Assembly (NCBI GenBank): GCA_028281495.1
Contig: JANQJU010000029.1
Span: 558,001 to 622,000 of the forward strand
Direction of reading: 5' to 3'
Length of the DNA: 64,000 nucleotides
Origin: SAR324 cluster bacterium
GTDB taxonomy: Bacteria; SAR324; NAC60-12
Positions 14,488 to 23,800 of the stretch are shown here, piece by piece. How positions within the stretch are numbered: position 1 is the first letter of the stretch; every line of letters starts with the position of its first letter. The notes under the pieces are model-generated. The model did no database searches. It saw nothing but the letters and a program-made list of their open reading frames with translations, and was not told the origin of the DNA. Both the position numbers and the translations under genes were made by a program.

Positions 14488-17445
14488 TTATTCTTCTTTG
14501 GTCTGTTGGGCTAACTGGTCCCACCCTTTCAAACCTCCGGGAAGACCGAGTTGTCCAGCGAGATGTTCCAAGGCATCCAAAACCTGTTTCAGGTTTAACG
14601 ATTTTGCTAATTGGTAGCTGGTTACCCAACACTGCAAAGCTTGTGGTAATTCTTCATTCTGTAAATGAATATGCCCAATGTTAAACAAAGTAGCGCATAA
14701 TCCAGCAGTATCCCCAATTTCCTGTCTTATAGAGAGGGATTTGTTGAGGTAATCGAGGGCCGTGTCGTAGTCCCCCCGTGCATCAAAAATCTGGGAGATA
14801 TTATTGAGGGTGGTTCCTTCTCCAGATTTGTCCCCAATTTCCTGTCTTATAGAGAGGGATTGTTTGAGGTAATCGAGGGCAGTGTCGTAGTCCCCCCGTG
14901 CCTTGAAAATCTGGGAGATATTATTGAGGGTGGTCCCTTCTCCCGATTTGTCGCCGATTTCCTGTTGAATCGAGAGGGATTGTTTGAGGTAATCGAGGGC
15001 AGTGTCGTAATGCCCTATATGCAAATACTGTTTCCCGGTTTGCCCTAAACCTTCCGCTCGAACCTGCCTGTTTTCTGATTGACAGATATCGGGTAGCCAG
15101 TCCGTGAGTAATGTCTGATAAAGACCTCTCAAGCTGAGGGTACCAATTATAGTGTTCAATGCGAACTGACGCGCTTTTTCTGTTTCTTCTGCAAGTTTCC
15201 ATGCTTGATAAACAATAATAGCCTGACTCAGCGTCTTTCGTTCCTCTCGGAAGAGGTAGTATTGATATTGTGCTGCTCTGTTCAATAAATCACCGTTGAG
15301 CTGCGTTTTTCCATTGTCTTGCAGCCAATCTGAAACTAGCGGGGAACATTGGAATTGGTGGGTTTGCCATTCCGAATCATAGTATTTTTCGACCAAGGAA
15401 AGAGAGATTAAACGGTTTAATAAGGAGTCGACCGATTCCTTGGTCTCTAATGCAATTTTAACGATGCCTTCCAGAGGCACTGGGGTCTGGTAAGCAGGCA
15501 GGCGTGTTAGCAAATTCTGTTCATGATCGTTAAGAAAACCGACGACTTTTTCCAATGCCATGTCGATCTGAACTTCTAATTCTGCTTGGGATAACGCTTG
15601 TAAAAAGGCTGCTTCTTCCTGTTCATCCATTGACTGGATTGCGGCAATAAAAAATTCCAAACCACGTCCGTTTCCATGAAGTGTCTGGTAGATCCGATGC
15701 AAACGGTTGGGGTCTCGAAAGAAAGAGTGGGGTAACTTTTGTTGACGCGCCATTTGAAGGAAATCCCCATAATTCGCGTGCGTGAGTCCCCAGTGATCGG
15801 TTTCCGGCCAGCCCGGGATTTGCCAACGAGAGGTCAATAAAAGAATTAACCCTTGATCTAAGAGGGATTGAGCGGCCTTGATCCACGATTCCATTCGTGG
15901 ATCGCTCAGTTTCTGGGTGTCCTCATTCTGAATAGATTCAAGGTTATCAAAGAACAGGACGATGCGTTTTTGGGATTGCTGAAGCAATAGGCGCAAGAGC
16001 AGTTTGGCTTTGCCCGTTTCGTCCTTCGTTTTTGCGAGCATCTTGTCATAGCGTTCACTGTTTTCCTGAGACAATTGGAGTTCCAGCTCAAACAGAAATT
16101 CATCCCAACTGTCTTCCGACCTTGCCGACCAAGCTAGGATTTCATAACCCCGACTTCCACAATCCTTGGCCAGCTTCCCCGCTAAGGCGGTTTTTCCTTG
16201 CCCACCAGGACCCGTAATCAATAGCTGTTTGAGTTGTCTGTGGAGCAACCGACTTTTGAGTTGGCGCAATTCGCTGCGTCGTCCTAAAAATTTGGGAGGT
16301 AAACTAATATTGTTGAGGCTCGTATTGCTTAGTTCTTGTTCGGCGATTTGGGGAGTGAAATTCCAGTCAATCAAAGGACGGTTGGTTTCTTGTGAAATGA
16401 GCATGGGCAAGCACCATTGTCCAAAACTCAATTCACCAGAACCATCGAGGGCCGAGTTCCGCCACAGGTCTTCTTTCAGTGGAGTGGTGATGGCTTGTCG
16501 CGCCTGCTGCAAAGCCACTTCAGTTGGTTCTTGACGAGCAATGGCATCACAAAAAGAGCGAGCAAATAAAATACCCGCCTGATCCAAGATGGATTCTCTC
16601 ATTCCAATTACATAAGGAATCCCCTGCTGACTGAGACACTGGGTGAGTCCACGATTCAACGCATTTGAAGTCGATTTGCTGGATTCACAAGCCGACACCA
16701 CCACACACTGCACCCATGAACCCGAAAAAGCTTTTGCAATGTTAGCTTCGGATATCGGTTCGCTAAACCCTTCCTCACTTTCAAACAGAAAGGTCGCATA
16801 AGGTACTTCGTCTGTATGAGGTTGGTGGTGAAATTTTCCGTGTCCACTAAGGAATAACAAGTGAGGCTGAAAGCGTTTCAACTGTTCTTTGAGGGTCAAA
16901 AAGCGTCCATCATCGGGCATTTCCAATTTAACGATTCCCTGTGCTATCCACGGCAATAAAGCTTCTTGTACCTGAGCCTGCTCGTTTTCTACATTCAAAC
17001 GGGACGATTTGGCATCCAGGTCGTCCGGAAGCGAGGTAAACAGTAAAACCCGCAGTGGCCCCGATTCCAAGGAAGATGTTACAGGCTTTGTTTGAGGAAT
17101 CCGACGTGAAAGCGTGGTGCTGTCTGATTTTCCTAAAAACCCGATGTCCGGATGGTAGAGAGTTTCCCAAGGCAGTTGTTGGATGTCTGCTTGGTCGCTT
17201 TCAATAATGATCGGTAAGATTTCTCTTCCGGCCCGTTCTTTTGCAACATTGAAATCGTGATCGATATTTAAGACCTTCCAAAGACGCTGCCCGATATTTC
17301 TCAGGTCTGTTTCAGTAACCAATTCTCTGAAACGATATTTTCGCATCAACGCCTTGTTGTCACTTTGCAGATAAGGGTGATGCTGTAACAAATCAGGCTC
17401 AGGGCAAATTACAAAAGAATCATTACAAATATTGGATTGCATCAT
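14488..17445 (-). CDS. CHAT protease-STAND NTPase-TPR protein
   Basis: 985 aa. Residues about 85-345 form a CHAT (caspase-like) peptidase domain with LPWETLYH, catalytic His202 in LSGHGKF and Cys253 in VSACESS. At about 385-545 there is a STAND/NACHT-like ATPase: FLGRRSELRQL, P-loop GPGGQGKT (412-419), Walker B IVLFFDN (495-501) and LTSR (537-540). A winged-helix/linker region follows, then TPR repeats at about 805-935. Two TPR units are near-identical 120-bp DNA repeats. This architecture suits a sensor whose TPRs detect a trigger, ATPase oligomerises and protease is released. ATG codons at 17445 and 17442 follow AGGAGG. Last gene of a three-gene unit with a zinc-ribbon and a 2-TM protein. 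Confidence 0.9.
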   Translation of the reverse strand: MMQSNICNDSFVICPEPDLLQHHPYLQSDNKALMRKYRFRELVTETDLRNIGQRLWKVLNIDHDFNVAKERAGREILPIIIESDQADIQQLPWETLYHPDIGFLGKSDSTTLSRRIPQTKPVTSSLESGPLRVLLFTSLPDDLDAKSSRLNVENEQAQVQEALLPWIAQGIVKLEMPDDGRFLTLKEQLKRFQPHLLFLSGHGKFHHQPHTDEVPYATFLFESEEGFSEPISEANIAKAFSGSWVQCVVVSACESSKSTSNALNRGLTQCLSQQGIPYVIGMRESILDQAGILFARSFCDAIARQEPTEVALQQARQAITTPLKEDLWRNSALDGSGELSFGQWCLPMLISQETNRPLIDWNFTPQIAEQELSNTSLNNISLPPKFLGRRSELRQLKSRLLHRQLKQLLITGPGGQGKTALAGKLAKDCGSRGYEILAWSARSEDSWDEFLFELELQLSQENSERYDKMLAKTKDETGKAKLLLRLLLQQSQKRIVLFFDNLESIQNEDTQKLSDPRMESWIKAAQSLLDQGLILLLTSRWQIPGWPETDHWGLTHANYGDFLQMARQQKLPHSFFRDPNRLHRIYQTLHGNGRGLEFFIAAIQSMDEQEEAAFLQALSQAELEVQIDMALEKVVGFLNDHEQNLLTRLPAYQTPVPLEGIVKIALETKESVDSLLNRLISLSLVEKYYDSEWQTHQFQCSPLVSDWLQDNGKTQLNGDLLNRAAQYQYYLFREERKTLSQAIIVYQAWKLAEETEKARQFALNTIIGTLSLRGLYQTLLTDWLPDICQSENRQVRAEGLGQTGKQYLHIGHYDTALDYLKQSLSIQQEIGDKSGEGTTLNNISQIFKARGDYDTALDYLKQSLSIRQEIGDKSGEGTTLNNISQIFDARGDYDTALDYLNKSLSIRQEIGDTAGLCATLFNIGHIHLQNEELPQALQCWVTSYQLAKSLNLKQVLDALEHLAGQLGLPGGLKGWDQLAQQTKEE
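14711..15013 (-). repeat. 120-bp tandem repeats encoding TPR units
   Basis: Units at 14711-14830 and 14831-14950 differ at only a handful of bases, with a third partial, more diverged unit from 14951. The 120-bp period equals 40 codons, one extended TPR. Near-identity at the DNA level points to recent duplication or conversion, so copy number may vary between strains. Confidence 0.9.
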
Positions 17446-17521
17446 TCCTCCTGCTTCATTTCTTGTTTCTCAATATCAACAGTTTCTGACTCCCGCATAG
17501 GTTTTTAGGGCCAATACAAGT

Positions 17522-17800
17522 TCAAGACGGGGTGGTTGGGATAACGTCTGGGAACTCCCAAGTGGTACCGGATATTTTTTTATCGGGTGGGTTCGCTTTG
17601 AAGGCTACGGTGAGTTCTTCCTTTTGGTAAGGATTGAGATCCGCAATACACTCGGCATTACAAATAGGGCAAACTACGTCTAATTTGAGGTTACTTTCCA
17701 ATTGAGGCGTTCCTTCCAGTTGGAGCGTTAACTTGAAGTGGTGTTTACAATTCCAACACGCAAAATTAAACCTTTGTTTCGAGTAAATATGATTTGCCAT
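17522..17800 (-). CDS. Zinc-ribbon protein in the CHAT operon
   Basis: 92 aa. Two CxxC pairs, CWNCKHHF (about 15-22) and CPICNAEC (about 45-52), make a four-cysteine zinc ribbon. It lies in a small beta-rich protein, followed by a hydrophilic tail rich in Lys/Pro. No signal peptide. Start ATG follows TAGGAGCTATT. It sits between the 2-TM gene (8 bp upstream) and the CHAT-STAND-TPR gene (76 bp downstream), so it is probably one transcript. No named family recognised. It could be an adaptor or a substrate of the CHAT protease; this is inference. Confidence 0.7.
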   Translation of the reverse strand: MANHIYSKQRFNFACWNCKHHFKLTLQLEGTPQLESNLKLDVVCPICNAECIADLNPYQKEELTVAFKANPPDKKISGTTWEFPDVIPTTPS

Positions 17801-17808
17801 AATAGCTC

Positions 17809-18255
17809 CTAAAACATCGTGAGAGCAGCCGTCAGCACCCCTACAAAAAACAACAAACTGGAAGCAATGATCAAACGTCGTTTGTATTGTGCAGTTTTGT
17901 AAAAAAAGTCCTCGATGCCCAATTCATAACTTTCTTCAAGCGAGTCTTGTTTCATAATGTTGGTATTGACGCTCCACTTTCTGGGAATCAAGCTGCCGAG
18001 AGTCAACACTAAGGCTAAAAACCAACAAGCAAAGATGACATAAAGGGACGGGTTCGCAGTAAGAGAGGCCTTATCACCACCGATCAACTTCAAAGCCGTG
18101 GCATATAAACCGGGTATTGCCAGTTCCAGAGTGATCAATTGTTGTCCGAGCTTGTCCATCTGCTCACTCTGATTTGCGAGGCTTTCCGCAAATTTTTCTT
18201 TCAGTATTCTCTCGCTACTAGTTGGAGGGCGTGTGGAAATAGGAGTGTCTTTCAT
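17809..18255 (-). CDS. Two-TM membrane protein in the CHAT operon
   Basis: 148 aa. A hydrophilic N-terminal helix (residues 1-50) precedes the first membrane helix (about 72-92, LYVIFACWFLALVLTLGSL). A loop of about 35 mainly charged residues follows, then a second membrane helix at the very C-terminus (RLIIASSLLFFVGVLTAALTMF). First gene of the unit; its ATG has no clear ribosome-binding site. A TATATT hexamer ends 14 nt before it, so a near-leaderless transcript is possible. Paired with a caspase-like protease gene, a membrane effector or protease target is an attractive reading, but no family match is claimed. Confidence 0.65.
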   Translation of the reverse strand: MKDTPISTRPPTSSERILKEKFAESLANQSEQMDKLGQQLITLELAIPGLYATALKLIGGDKASLTANPSLYVIFACWFLALVLTLGSLIPRKWSVNTNIMKQDSLEESYELGIEDFFYKTAQYKRRLIIASSLLFFVGVLTAALTMF

Positions 18256-18463
18256 CAGTCGGGAACTGCAATATAGTTAATAAAAGTTTTATGTGATTAC
18301 CTGTATGAGGAATTATAAATATTAACTGGAGAAGTCAATGAGTATCTAGCAAATCATTGTCGAGGCATCTTTTGGGGAAACCGACAGTGCCAAGAGATTT
18401 TTCGCATCGTCGGCCATCATCTATCACAAGAGCGATGCACCAGATGTTGCACCGCTCCCTTGG

Positions 18464-19720
18464 TTAAGCTTGTTCGAAGGCCTGCTCCAAATCGTCTAAG
18501 AGATCTTGAGGATTCTCGATACCTATCGAAAGGCGTACCATCTTGTCGGTAATTCCCATGGCCAATTGTTCTTCCGGAGTGAGATCGGAGTGGGTCATGG
18601 AAGCTGGATGTTCAACCAGCGATTCGGTGCCCCCCAAGCTCACGGCAAGCTTGAGCAATTTCAGGGAATTCAAAAATCGGAATGCCGAGGGTTCTCCCCC
18701 GACGACATCAAATGAAATCATTGCTCCTGGAGAGGTACACTGCTGCCGATAGATTTTATATTGGGCCGAATCATCGGGCAAATTCCCCAGGTAATACACG
18801 CGTTCCACTTTCGGATGGTTCTCCAAGAAATCGGCCACATATCGAGCGTTTTTCATCTGGCAGGTCATGCGCAATTTCAAGGTTTCCAGGCTTCGCAACA
18901 ACAGCCACCCGGTGAGGGGTGTGGCCATATTCCCCATGAAAGTACGCATTGCTTTCACTCGTTTGATCAATTCTTTGGACCCTAAGCACACACCTGCGAT
19001 CACGTCGCTATGACCTCCGATGTATTTGGTTGCCGAATACAAAACCAAATCGACCCCATGCAACAATGGCTTTTGCCATAGGGGTCCCAAGAACGTGTTG
19101 TCGACCGCAACAAGAACACGACGCTCGGTGGACGAATATTTTTGTGCAATTCGAGAAGTCATGGCCAGATCCGTTAGCTTGTTGGTGGGATTGGCCGGTG
19201 TTTCTAAAAACACCATCGCCAGCTGTTTTTTCAAACCAGATTCCTCGACGGCAGCTTCCACCTCGGCTTGAGTGCTCCCTGCATGGGCAATGATGTAATT
19301 GACTCCAAACTGAGGAAGAATGTGTCGGAATAGATATTCCGTTCCTCCATAGGCGGGTTCAAACACCAAGACGGCATCGCCAGGTTTCAAAAATTCGAAC
19401 GCCACTGTGGAAATGGCTGCCATTCCACTGCTAAACACGGCGGCTTCTTCGGCTTCATCCCACAATGTCAGGCGGTTCTCCAAGATCTCCATATCCGGAT
19501 TGTTGAGCCGTGTATAGATCAGCCCCATTTCTTCGCCCGGTTCTCGTTCCTTCAATCCATAGGCGAGTTCAAAAAAATGTTTCCCCTCTTCTGCCGTTTT
19601 GAACACAAAGGTGGAGGTTTGAAAGATGGGACATTTCAATGCTCCTTCGGACAACTCGGGTTTGTAGCCGTAACTCATCATTAAACTTTCGGGTTTGGCA
19701 TGTTTTAAATCCTTTTCCAT
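18464..19720 (-). CDS. Cys/Met-metabolism PLP enzyme (cystathionine gamma-synthase/methionine gamma-lyase family)
   Basis: 418 aa. Fold type I PLP enzyme of the MetB/MetC/MGL family. It has YTRLNNPDMEILENRL (phosphate-binding Tyr-x-Arg), FSSGMAAISTV, VDNTFLGPLWQKPL with the PLP-stacking Asp, Schiff-base Lys232 in LYSATKYIGGHSD, and the C-terminal SLGGTESLVEHPASMTHS. Reaction within the family (gamma-synthase, lyase, sulfhydrylase) cannot be settled from motifs alone. ATG 19720 chosen, 4 nt after GGAGGG; the ATG at 19732 overlaps that signal. Stands alone, divergent from the redox operon starting at 19951. Confidence 0.9.
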   Translation of the reverse strand: MEKDLKHAKPESLMMSYGYKPELSEGALKCPIFQTSTFVFKTAEEGKHFFELAYGLKEREPGEEMGLIYTRLNNPDMEILENRLTLWDEAEEAAVFSSGMAAISTVAFEFLKPGDAVLVFEPAYGGTEYLFRHILPQFGVNYIIAHAGSTQAEVEAAVEESGLKKQLAMVFLETPANPTNKLTDLAMTSRIAQKYSSTERRVLVAVDNTFLGPLWQKPLLHGVDLVLYSATKYIGGHSDVIAGVCLGSKELIKRVKAMRTFMGNMATPLTGWLLLRSLETLKLRMTCQMKNARYVADFLENHPKVERVYYLGNLPDDSAQYKIYRQQCTSPGAMISFDVVGGEPSAFRFLNSLKLLKLAVSLGGTESLVEHPASMTHSDLTPEEQLAMGITDKMVRLSIGIENPQDLLDDLEQAFEQA

Positions 19721-19950
19721 ACTGCCCTCCATAAAAGAAGTGAATTTACAGAAAATGAACGGACCACATCCTTCATTGTACGCCTTTCCTGATGTCGGTC
19801 AAACCGGATGCGGTAGCTTTTCCAGTGTGCATGTACTACACTATTGACGTTCGGCAGACGCTCTTTGAGGTTTCATCATGCGAACGAAATATTTCTACAT
19901 TGCCGCTAGAAATAGATCGCATCAGCAGAATCCCTTTAAACGGAGGTAGT

Positions 19951-21048
19951 ATGAGCCGTAAACCGGTATTCACACGGAAAAAACGACGAGTCTTGCGCAA
20001 AGACATTCCTACGGTGGAAGCGTTGGTAAGCGCTGTCATCGTTATCGGACTCGGCGGAATCCTGCTGTGGTTTTTTGGACAGCAGGAGCAATACGACCCG
20101 GCAGAACGAGACCTTTCTTATGAATTGCTCGCGCAAAAGCCGGTGGAAGACAACCTTTACAAAATTCCTCTCAAACGGTGGGTCGACCCGGCATTGGCTC
20201 AAGGCAATGTCGCCCCCGCCATCAATCTCGGGATTTTTCCCGAAGCCATTCTTGACGATTCCTGGCAACTCAGCTCTCGCCTCAAAACTTTCAAAGAAGA
20301 CACCCTATTTGAAAAGATCAACGGAGAAGCTCCCAAGTTTCTGCGACAAGGCTTCCAGCAACTTTCCTATGTATCGATTCAATCTCCAGAGGGTGACGAA
20401 ATCTCCATCGAATTGTTTGATCAAGGGGGACTGAAAGGCAGCCTTGGCGTGTTTTCAGAGCATCGTTCCGCCGATCAACCGATCTTGCGAGAAGGCAAAG
20501 CCATCTATTTCCGAACTCCGGCGGGAGTGATTGGGATGTTGAGCCAGTACTTCTTCCGGATTGCAGGCAATCAAAGTTCTGAAACGATTCAAGCGAAAGC
20601 CAAGCAGTTGGTGATCGCTTTTGCAGGTTTGCCGGAACAAAAAGAGCAAGAGTCGTTGGAATTTAAGATTTTGACCGACCAACTGAACATCGAGCCAGCA
20701 CTCATCGCTTATCAGGCCAAAAATGTGTTCCAATATGACTTTGCAACCGATTTTTGGTTCGGACAACCCGATGCAAAACAGCCGATGCGGTACTTCATCC
20801 ATCGAGCGGAATCACCAGAAACGGCCCAAGAGACTTTTGAATTGATCGTGGAAGAACATGGTTTTGACTACGAAATACAAGATGAAGCTGAAGGGCGGGT
20901 ACTGATGTGGCATCCGTTTCTCAAAAGCCACTTTGTGATCCAACAGACTGACGCTTACGTGTTTGGACTCGAAAACGTTTCAGACGAGGAAGAACTAGAG
21001 TCACAAATGGAAACATTGATAAAAGCTATCCGGAGTTCCCAACCATGA
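19951..21048 (+). CDS. Membrane-anchored DUF6599-like protein of a redox operon
   Basis: 365 aa. A basic N-terminus (RKPVFTRKKRRVLRKD) precedes one membrane helix at about 23-42 (LVSAVIVIGLGGILLWFF), so the bulk faces the periplasm. The large soluble part includes WQLSSRLKTFKEDTLFEKIN, the opening typical of the DUF6599-type periplasmic proteins, and a second related half. Start ATG 4 nt after ACGGAGG; an upstream frame extension to 19792 lacks a signal. Overlaps the next gene by ATGA. Always reading with DUF362, NapH/G-like and Tat-AKR partners here, it likely serves the same electron-transfer process. The family name is my recollection and moderately certain. Confidence 0.65.
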   Translation: MSRKPVFTRKKRRVLRKDIPTVEALVSAVIVIGLGGILLWFFGQQEQYDPAERDLSYELLAQKPVEDNLYKIPLKRWVDPALAQGNVAPAINLGIFPEAILDDSWQLSSRLKTFKEDTLFEKINGEAPKFLRQGFQQLSYVSIQSPEGDEISIELFDQGGLKGSLGVFSEHRSADQPILREGKAIYFRTPAGVIGMLSQYFFRIAGNQSSETIQAKAKQLVIAFAGLPEQKEQESLEFKILTDQLNIEPALIAYQAKNVFQYDFATDFWFGQPDAKQPMRYFIHRAESPETAQETFELIVEEHGFDYEIQDEAEGRVLMWHPFLKSHFVIQQTDAYVFGLENVSDEEELESQMETLIKAIRSSQP

Positions 21049-22079
21049 AGCACAAACCCATTCAACATCCGGAGTACGAAAAAAAGATCATCACCCGGCG
21101 GGAAGTGATTCGTCGTGGAGCGGGTATCACTAGCATTGTAGCTGCCGGATCTTATCTCACAATGGCCCCTGAGGATTGGCCGTTTTCGTTAAAAGATTCC
21201 ACAGGCTTGCGAAGTGTGCCTCAACCAGAAATCTTCCACATCAACGATTTCCGAGTGGCGAAACCGACAGGCAAGTCGGACGTAGGAATTGGCCGAGTGG
21301 GCACGATGGACGTCAAACTGCGGAAGGCGACCGATGCAATCGGTGGCATCACCCATTACATCCACCCTGGGGACGTGGTGTTGGTAAAACCGAATGTGGC
21401 ATTCGACCGGTCTCCCAATTTGGGGGCCACCACCAACCCAGAAATCCTGGAACAGTTGATTCGATTGCTCTTGGTCGATTGTCGGGCAACCGAAGTGCGA
21501 GTTGCTGATAACCCCATTGAATCACCCGCAGATTGTTTTGCAAAAAGTGGAGTTCGTTTGGCCACTGAACGTGCTGGGGGTCAAGTATACTTACCCGATA
21601 GCAACGCCTTCAAAGTGTTGAACACTCCAGGAGCCAAGTTGATCGAACACTGGCCTTTTTTTCATCGTCCTTTCAAAGGAGTCACCAAAGTGATTGGAGT
21701 CACTCCGGTCAAGGACCACAACCTGTGTCATGCCTCCTTGGGAATGAAAAACTGGTATGGACTTCTAGGCGGCCGACGCAATCAGTTTCATCAGGATATC
21801 AACGAAATCATTTCCGACCTTTCCATCATGATCAAACCCACGCTCACCATTCTCGACGGCACCCACATATTAATGGAAAATGGCCCCACTGGAGGGGACC
21901 CTTCGAATGTCAAAAAAGGGGACGTGGTGTTGGCTGGTGTGGATCCTGTGGCTTTAGATGCGTGGGCTTTCGAGCATCTTTTGGAACGGGGAAATCAATT
22001 TCCTGATTACATCCACATGGCCGAAGCCAAAGGCAGCGGCAAAGTGGATTACAAAGATCGAGTGAAGGAAGTGGTATGA
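21045..22079 (+). CDS. Tat-exported DUF362-domain protein
   Basis: 344 aa. N-terminal [20 protein letters not shown] is a twin-arginine signal. The body matches the DUF362 family: [32 protein letters not shown]-type strand [47 protein letters not shown], and [17 protein letters not shown]362 proteins often carry ferredoxin domains; this one lacks extra cysteine clusters. Overlaps both neighbours by four bases (ATGA), so it is translationally coupled to DUF6599-like and the polyferredoxin. Function of the family is unsettled; a redox cofactor role is commonly assumed from context. Confidence 0.85.
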   Translation: MKHKPIQHPEYEKKIITRREVIRRGAGITSIVAAGSYLTMAPEDWPFSLKDSTGLRSVPQPEIFHINDFRVAKPTGKSDVGIGRVGTMDVKLRKATDAIGGITHYIHPGDVVLVKPNVAFDRSPNLGATTNPEILEQLIRLLLVDCRATEVRVADNPIESPADCFAKSGVRLATERAGGQVYLPDSNAFKVLNTPGAKLIEHWPFFHRPFKGVTKVIGVTPVKDHNLCHASLGMKNWYGLLGGRRNQFHQDINEIISDLSIMIKPTLTILDGTHILMENGPTGGDPSNVKKGDVVLAGVDPVALDAWAFEHLLERGNQFPDYIHMAEAKGSGKVDYKDRVKEVV

Positions 22080-23710
22080 GCAAAAACAAAACAGATAACA
22101 GCCCGTGGCGCAAGCGGCTGCGGCTGACTAATATTCGTATCGTCTCCCAGGTCGTCTTCTTTGCAATATTTATTTTCAGTGTCTGGGCGTCATGGACCTC
22201 CCGCTTAGGCGGGTATCCGGTATCTCGCCTCTTAGAAATAGACCCTTTGGTGGCGTTATCTACCGCGTTATCCACTGGCTACGTATACCGCTACTTATTC
22301 TGGGCGGTATTGATTTTAGGAATCACACTCTTGTTTGGAAGGGTCTTCTGCAATTGGATCTGTCCTTATGGCACGCTCCATCAGTTTTTTGGGTGGTTGT
22401 TTAATATCAATGGCGCTCCCAAACGGATCGATCAGAATCGGTATCGTCCGATTCAATTCCTCAAATATACCATTTTGGTGGTCATGTTGATCATGTCCGC
22501 GATGGGAGCTTTGCAAATCGGTTTACTGGATCCTATTGTCATCATGTATCGCGGTTTGGCCACGGTGTTTGCCCCGGCGATTGACATGGGGCTCAGCGCT
22601 GCGAGTGACAGTACGGGACTCACGTTTCTTGATAAGCTGAAATTTGCCCCCGGTGTGGCCCATCGCATTTTTGTGGGATCGTTTTGGATCGGGGTCCTCT
22701 TTTTTGCCTTAGCTGCTGCCAACATATGGTATCCCCGTTTTTTCTGTCGGTTGCTTTGTCCGTTGGGAGCTTTGTTGGGAGTTATCTCTCGGTTTTCTAT
22801 TTACCGGATCAACCGAGATGTCCACAAATGCACCGATTGCAATTTGTGTTTGACACGCTGCGAAGGTGCTGCGGATCCTCAAAGCCAAGTTCGCAAAAGC
22901 GAGTGTTTTTCCTGCATGAACTGCATCGATGATTGTCCTGAGGATGCACTCAGCTTTTCAATGGTCGGTCTCGATAAAAAGCAAGTGGTGGCGAGTCCTG
23001 ATTTTTCCCGTCGCAAATTGATCTTTGCGGGGACAGCCGGTGTTTTGTCCTATCCTTTGTTGCGTAACAACGGAGTGGCGACTGATGAAAATTTTTCTCC
23101 TGCCATGATGCGCCCGCCTGGCTCCGTAGCAGAACCAGAATTTTTAGCAAAATGTATCAAATGCGATCAGTGCATCAACGTTTGTCCGACGAACGTATTG
23201 CAACCCGCTACTTTGGCCGAGGGAGGTTTTGAAGCGGTATGGACTCCGGTGATGAACTTCAATATCAGCCATTGCCAGTTGAAGTGTACGTTGTGTTCGG
23301 AAGTTTGCCCCACTGGCGCGATCCGCAAAATCACAACGGCTGAAAAGCTAGGGAAGGGAGAATTTGAGGAACAAGGCCCTGTTCGTTTAGGAACGGCATT
23401 CATCAATACCAATCGATGTTTGCCTTGGGCTAACCAAATCCCGTGTGTGGTTTGCGAGGAGGTGTGCCCCACCTCCCCCAAAGCCATTCAAAGCATCGAC
23501 GAGGAAGTGAAAGATGTGTATGGCAATCTCGTTGTGCTCAACAAACCTTTTATAGTGCCTGATCTGTGTATTGGGTGTGGAATCTGTCATGCAGAATGCC
23601 CAGTCGTGGATCAACCTGCTGTGTATGTGACGGCAGTCGGAGAAAGCCGTTCCCAGGGACGCCGTTTGCTCCTTAAATTTCGTCAACAAAAACCATCGGA
23701 CTCGGCCTGA
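22076..23710 (+). CDS. NapH-NapG-like fusion: membrane polyferredoxin with internal Tat-like motif
   Basis: 544 aa. Residues 1-230 hold about five membrane helices with [15 protein letters not shown] and [12 protein letters not shown], as in NapH/YccM/RdxA. Two [4Fe-4S] motifs follow ([24 protein letters not shown]). Then a twin-arginine-like segment, [19 protein letters not shown] (about 308-326), leads into a second ferredoxin-rich half with [34 protein letters not shown] and [12 protein letters not shown], as in NapG. So two proteins usually made separately are fused, with the former Tat signal now internal. It would take electrons from quinol and pass them to periplasmic Fe-S partners. 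ATGA overlap with the DUF362 gene. Confidence 0.88.
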   Translation: MSKNKTDNSPWRKRLRLTNIRIVSQVVFFAIFIFSVWASWTSRLGGYPVSRLLEIDPLVALSTALSTGYVYRYLFWAVLILGITLLFGRVFCNWICPYGTLHQFFGWLFNINGAPKRIDQNRYRPIQFLKYTILVVMLIMSAMGALQIGLLDPIVIMYRGLATVFAPAIDMGLSAASDSTGLTFLDKLKFAPGVAHRIFVGSFWIGVLFFALAAANIWYPRFFCRLLCPLGALLGVISRFSIYRINRDVHKCTDCNLCLTRCEGAADPQSQVRKSECFSCMNCIDDCPEDALSFSMVGLDKKQVVASPDFSRRKLIFAGTAGVLSYPLLRNNGVATDENFSPAMMRPPGSVAEPEFLAKCIKCDQCINVCPTNVLQPATLAEGGFEAVWTPVMNFNISHCQLKCTLCSEVCPTGAIRKITTAEKLGKGEFEEQGPVRLGTAFINTNRCLPWANQIPCVVCEEVCPTSPKAIQSIDEEVKDVYGNLVVLNKPFIVPDLCIGCGICHAECPVVDQPAVYVTAVGESRSQGRRLLLKFRQQKPSDSA

Positions 23711-23800
23711 TCCGATTCCAACAAATGTATCCAATTGGTAGGGCCGGGTTCCTTAAAATGTAGGCGCTGCCATCATCAAAAAACCAACAGAGAGGTCATG

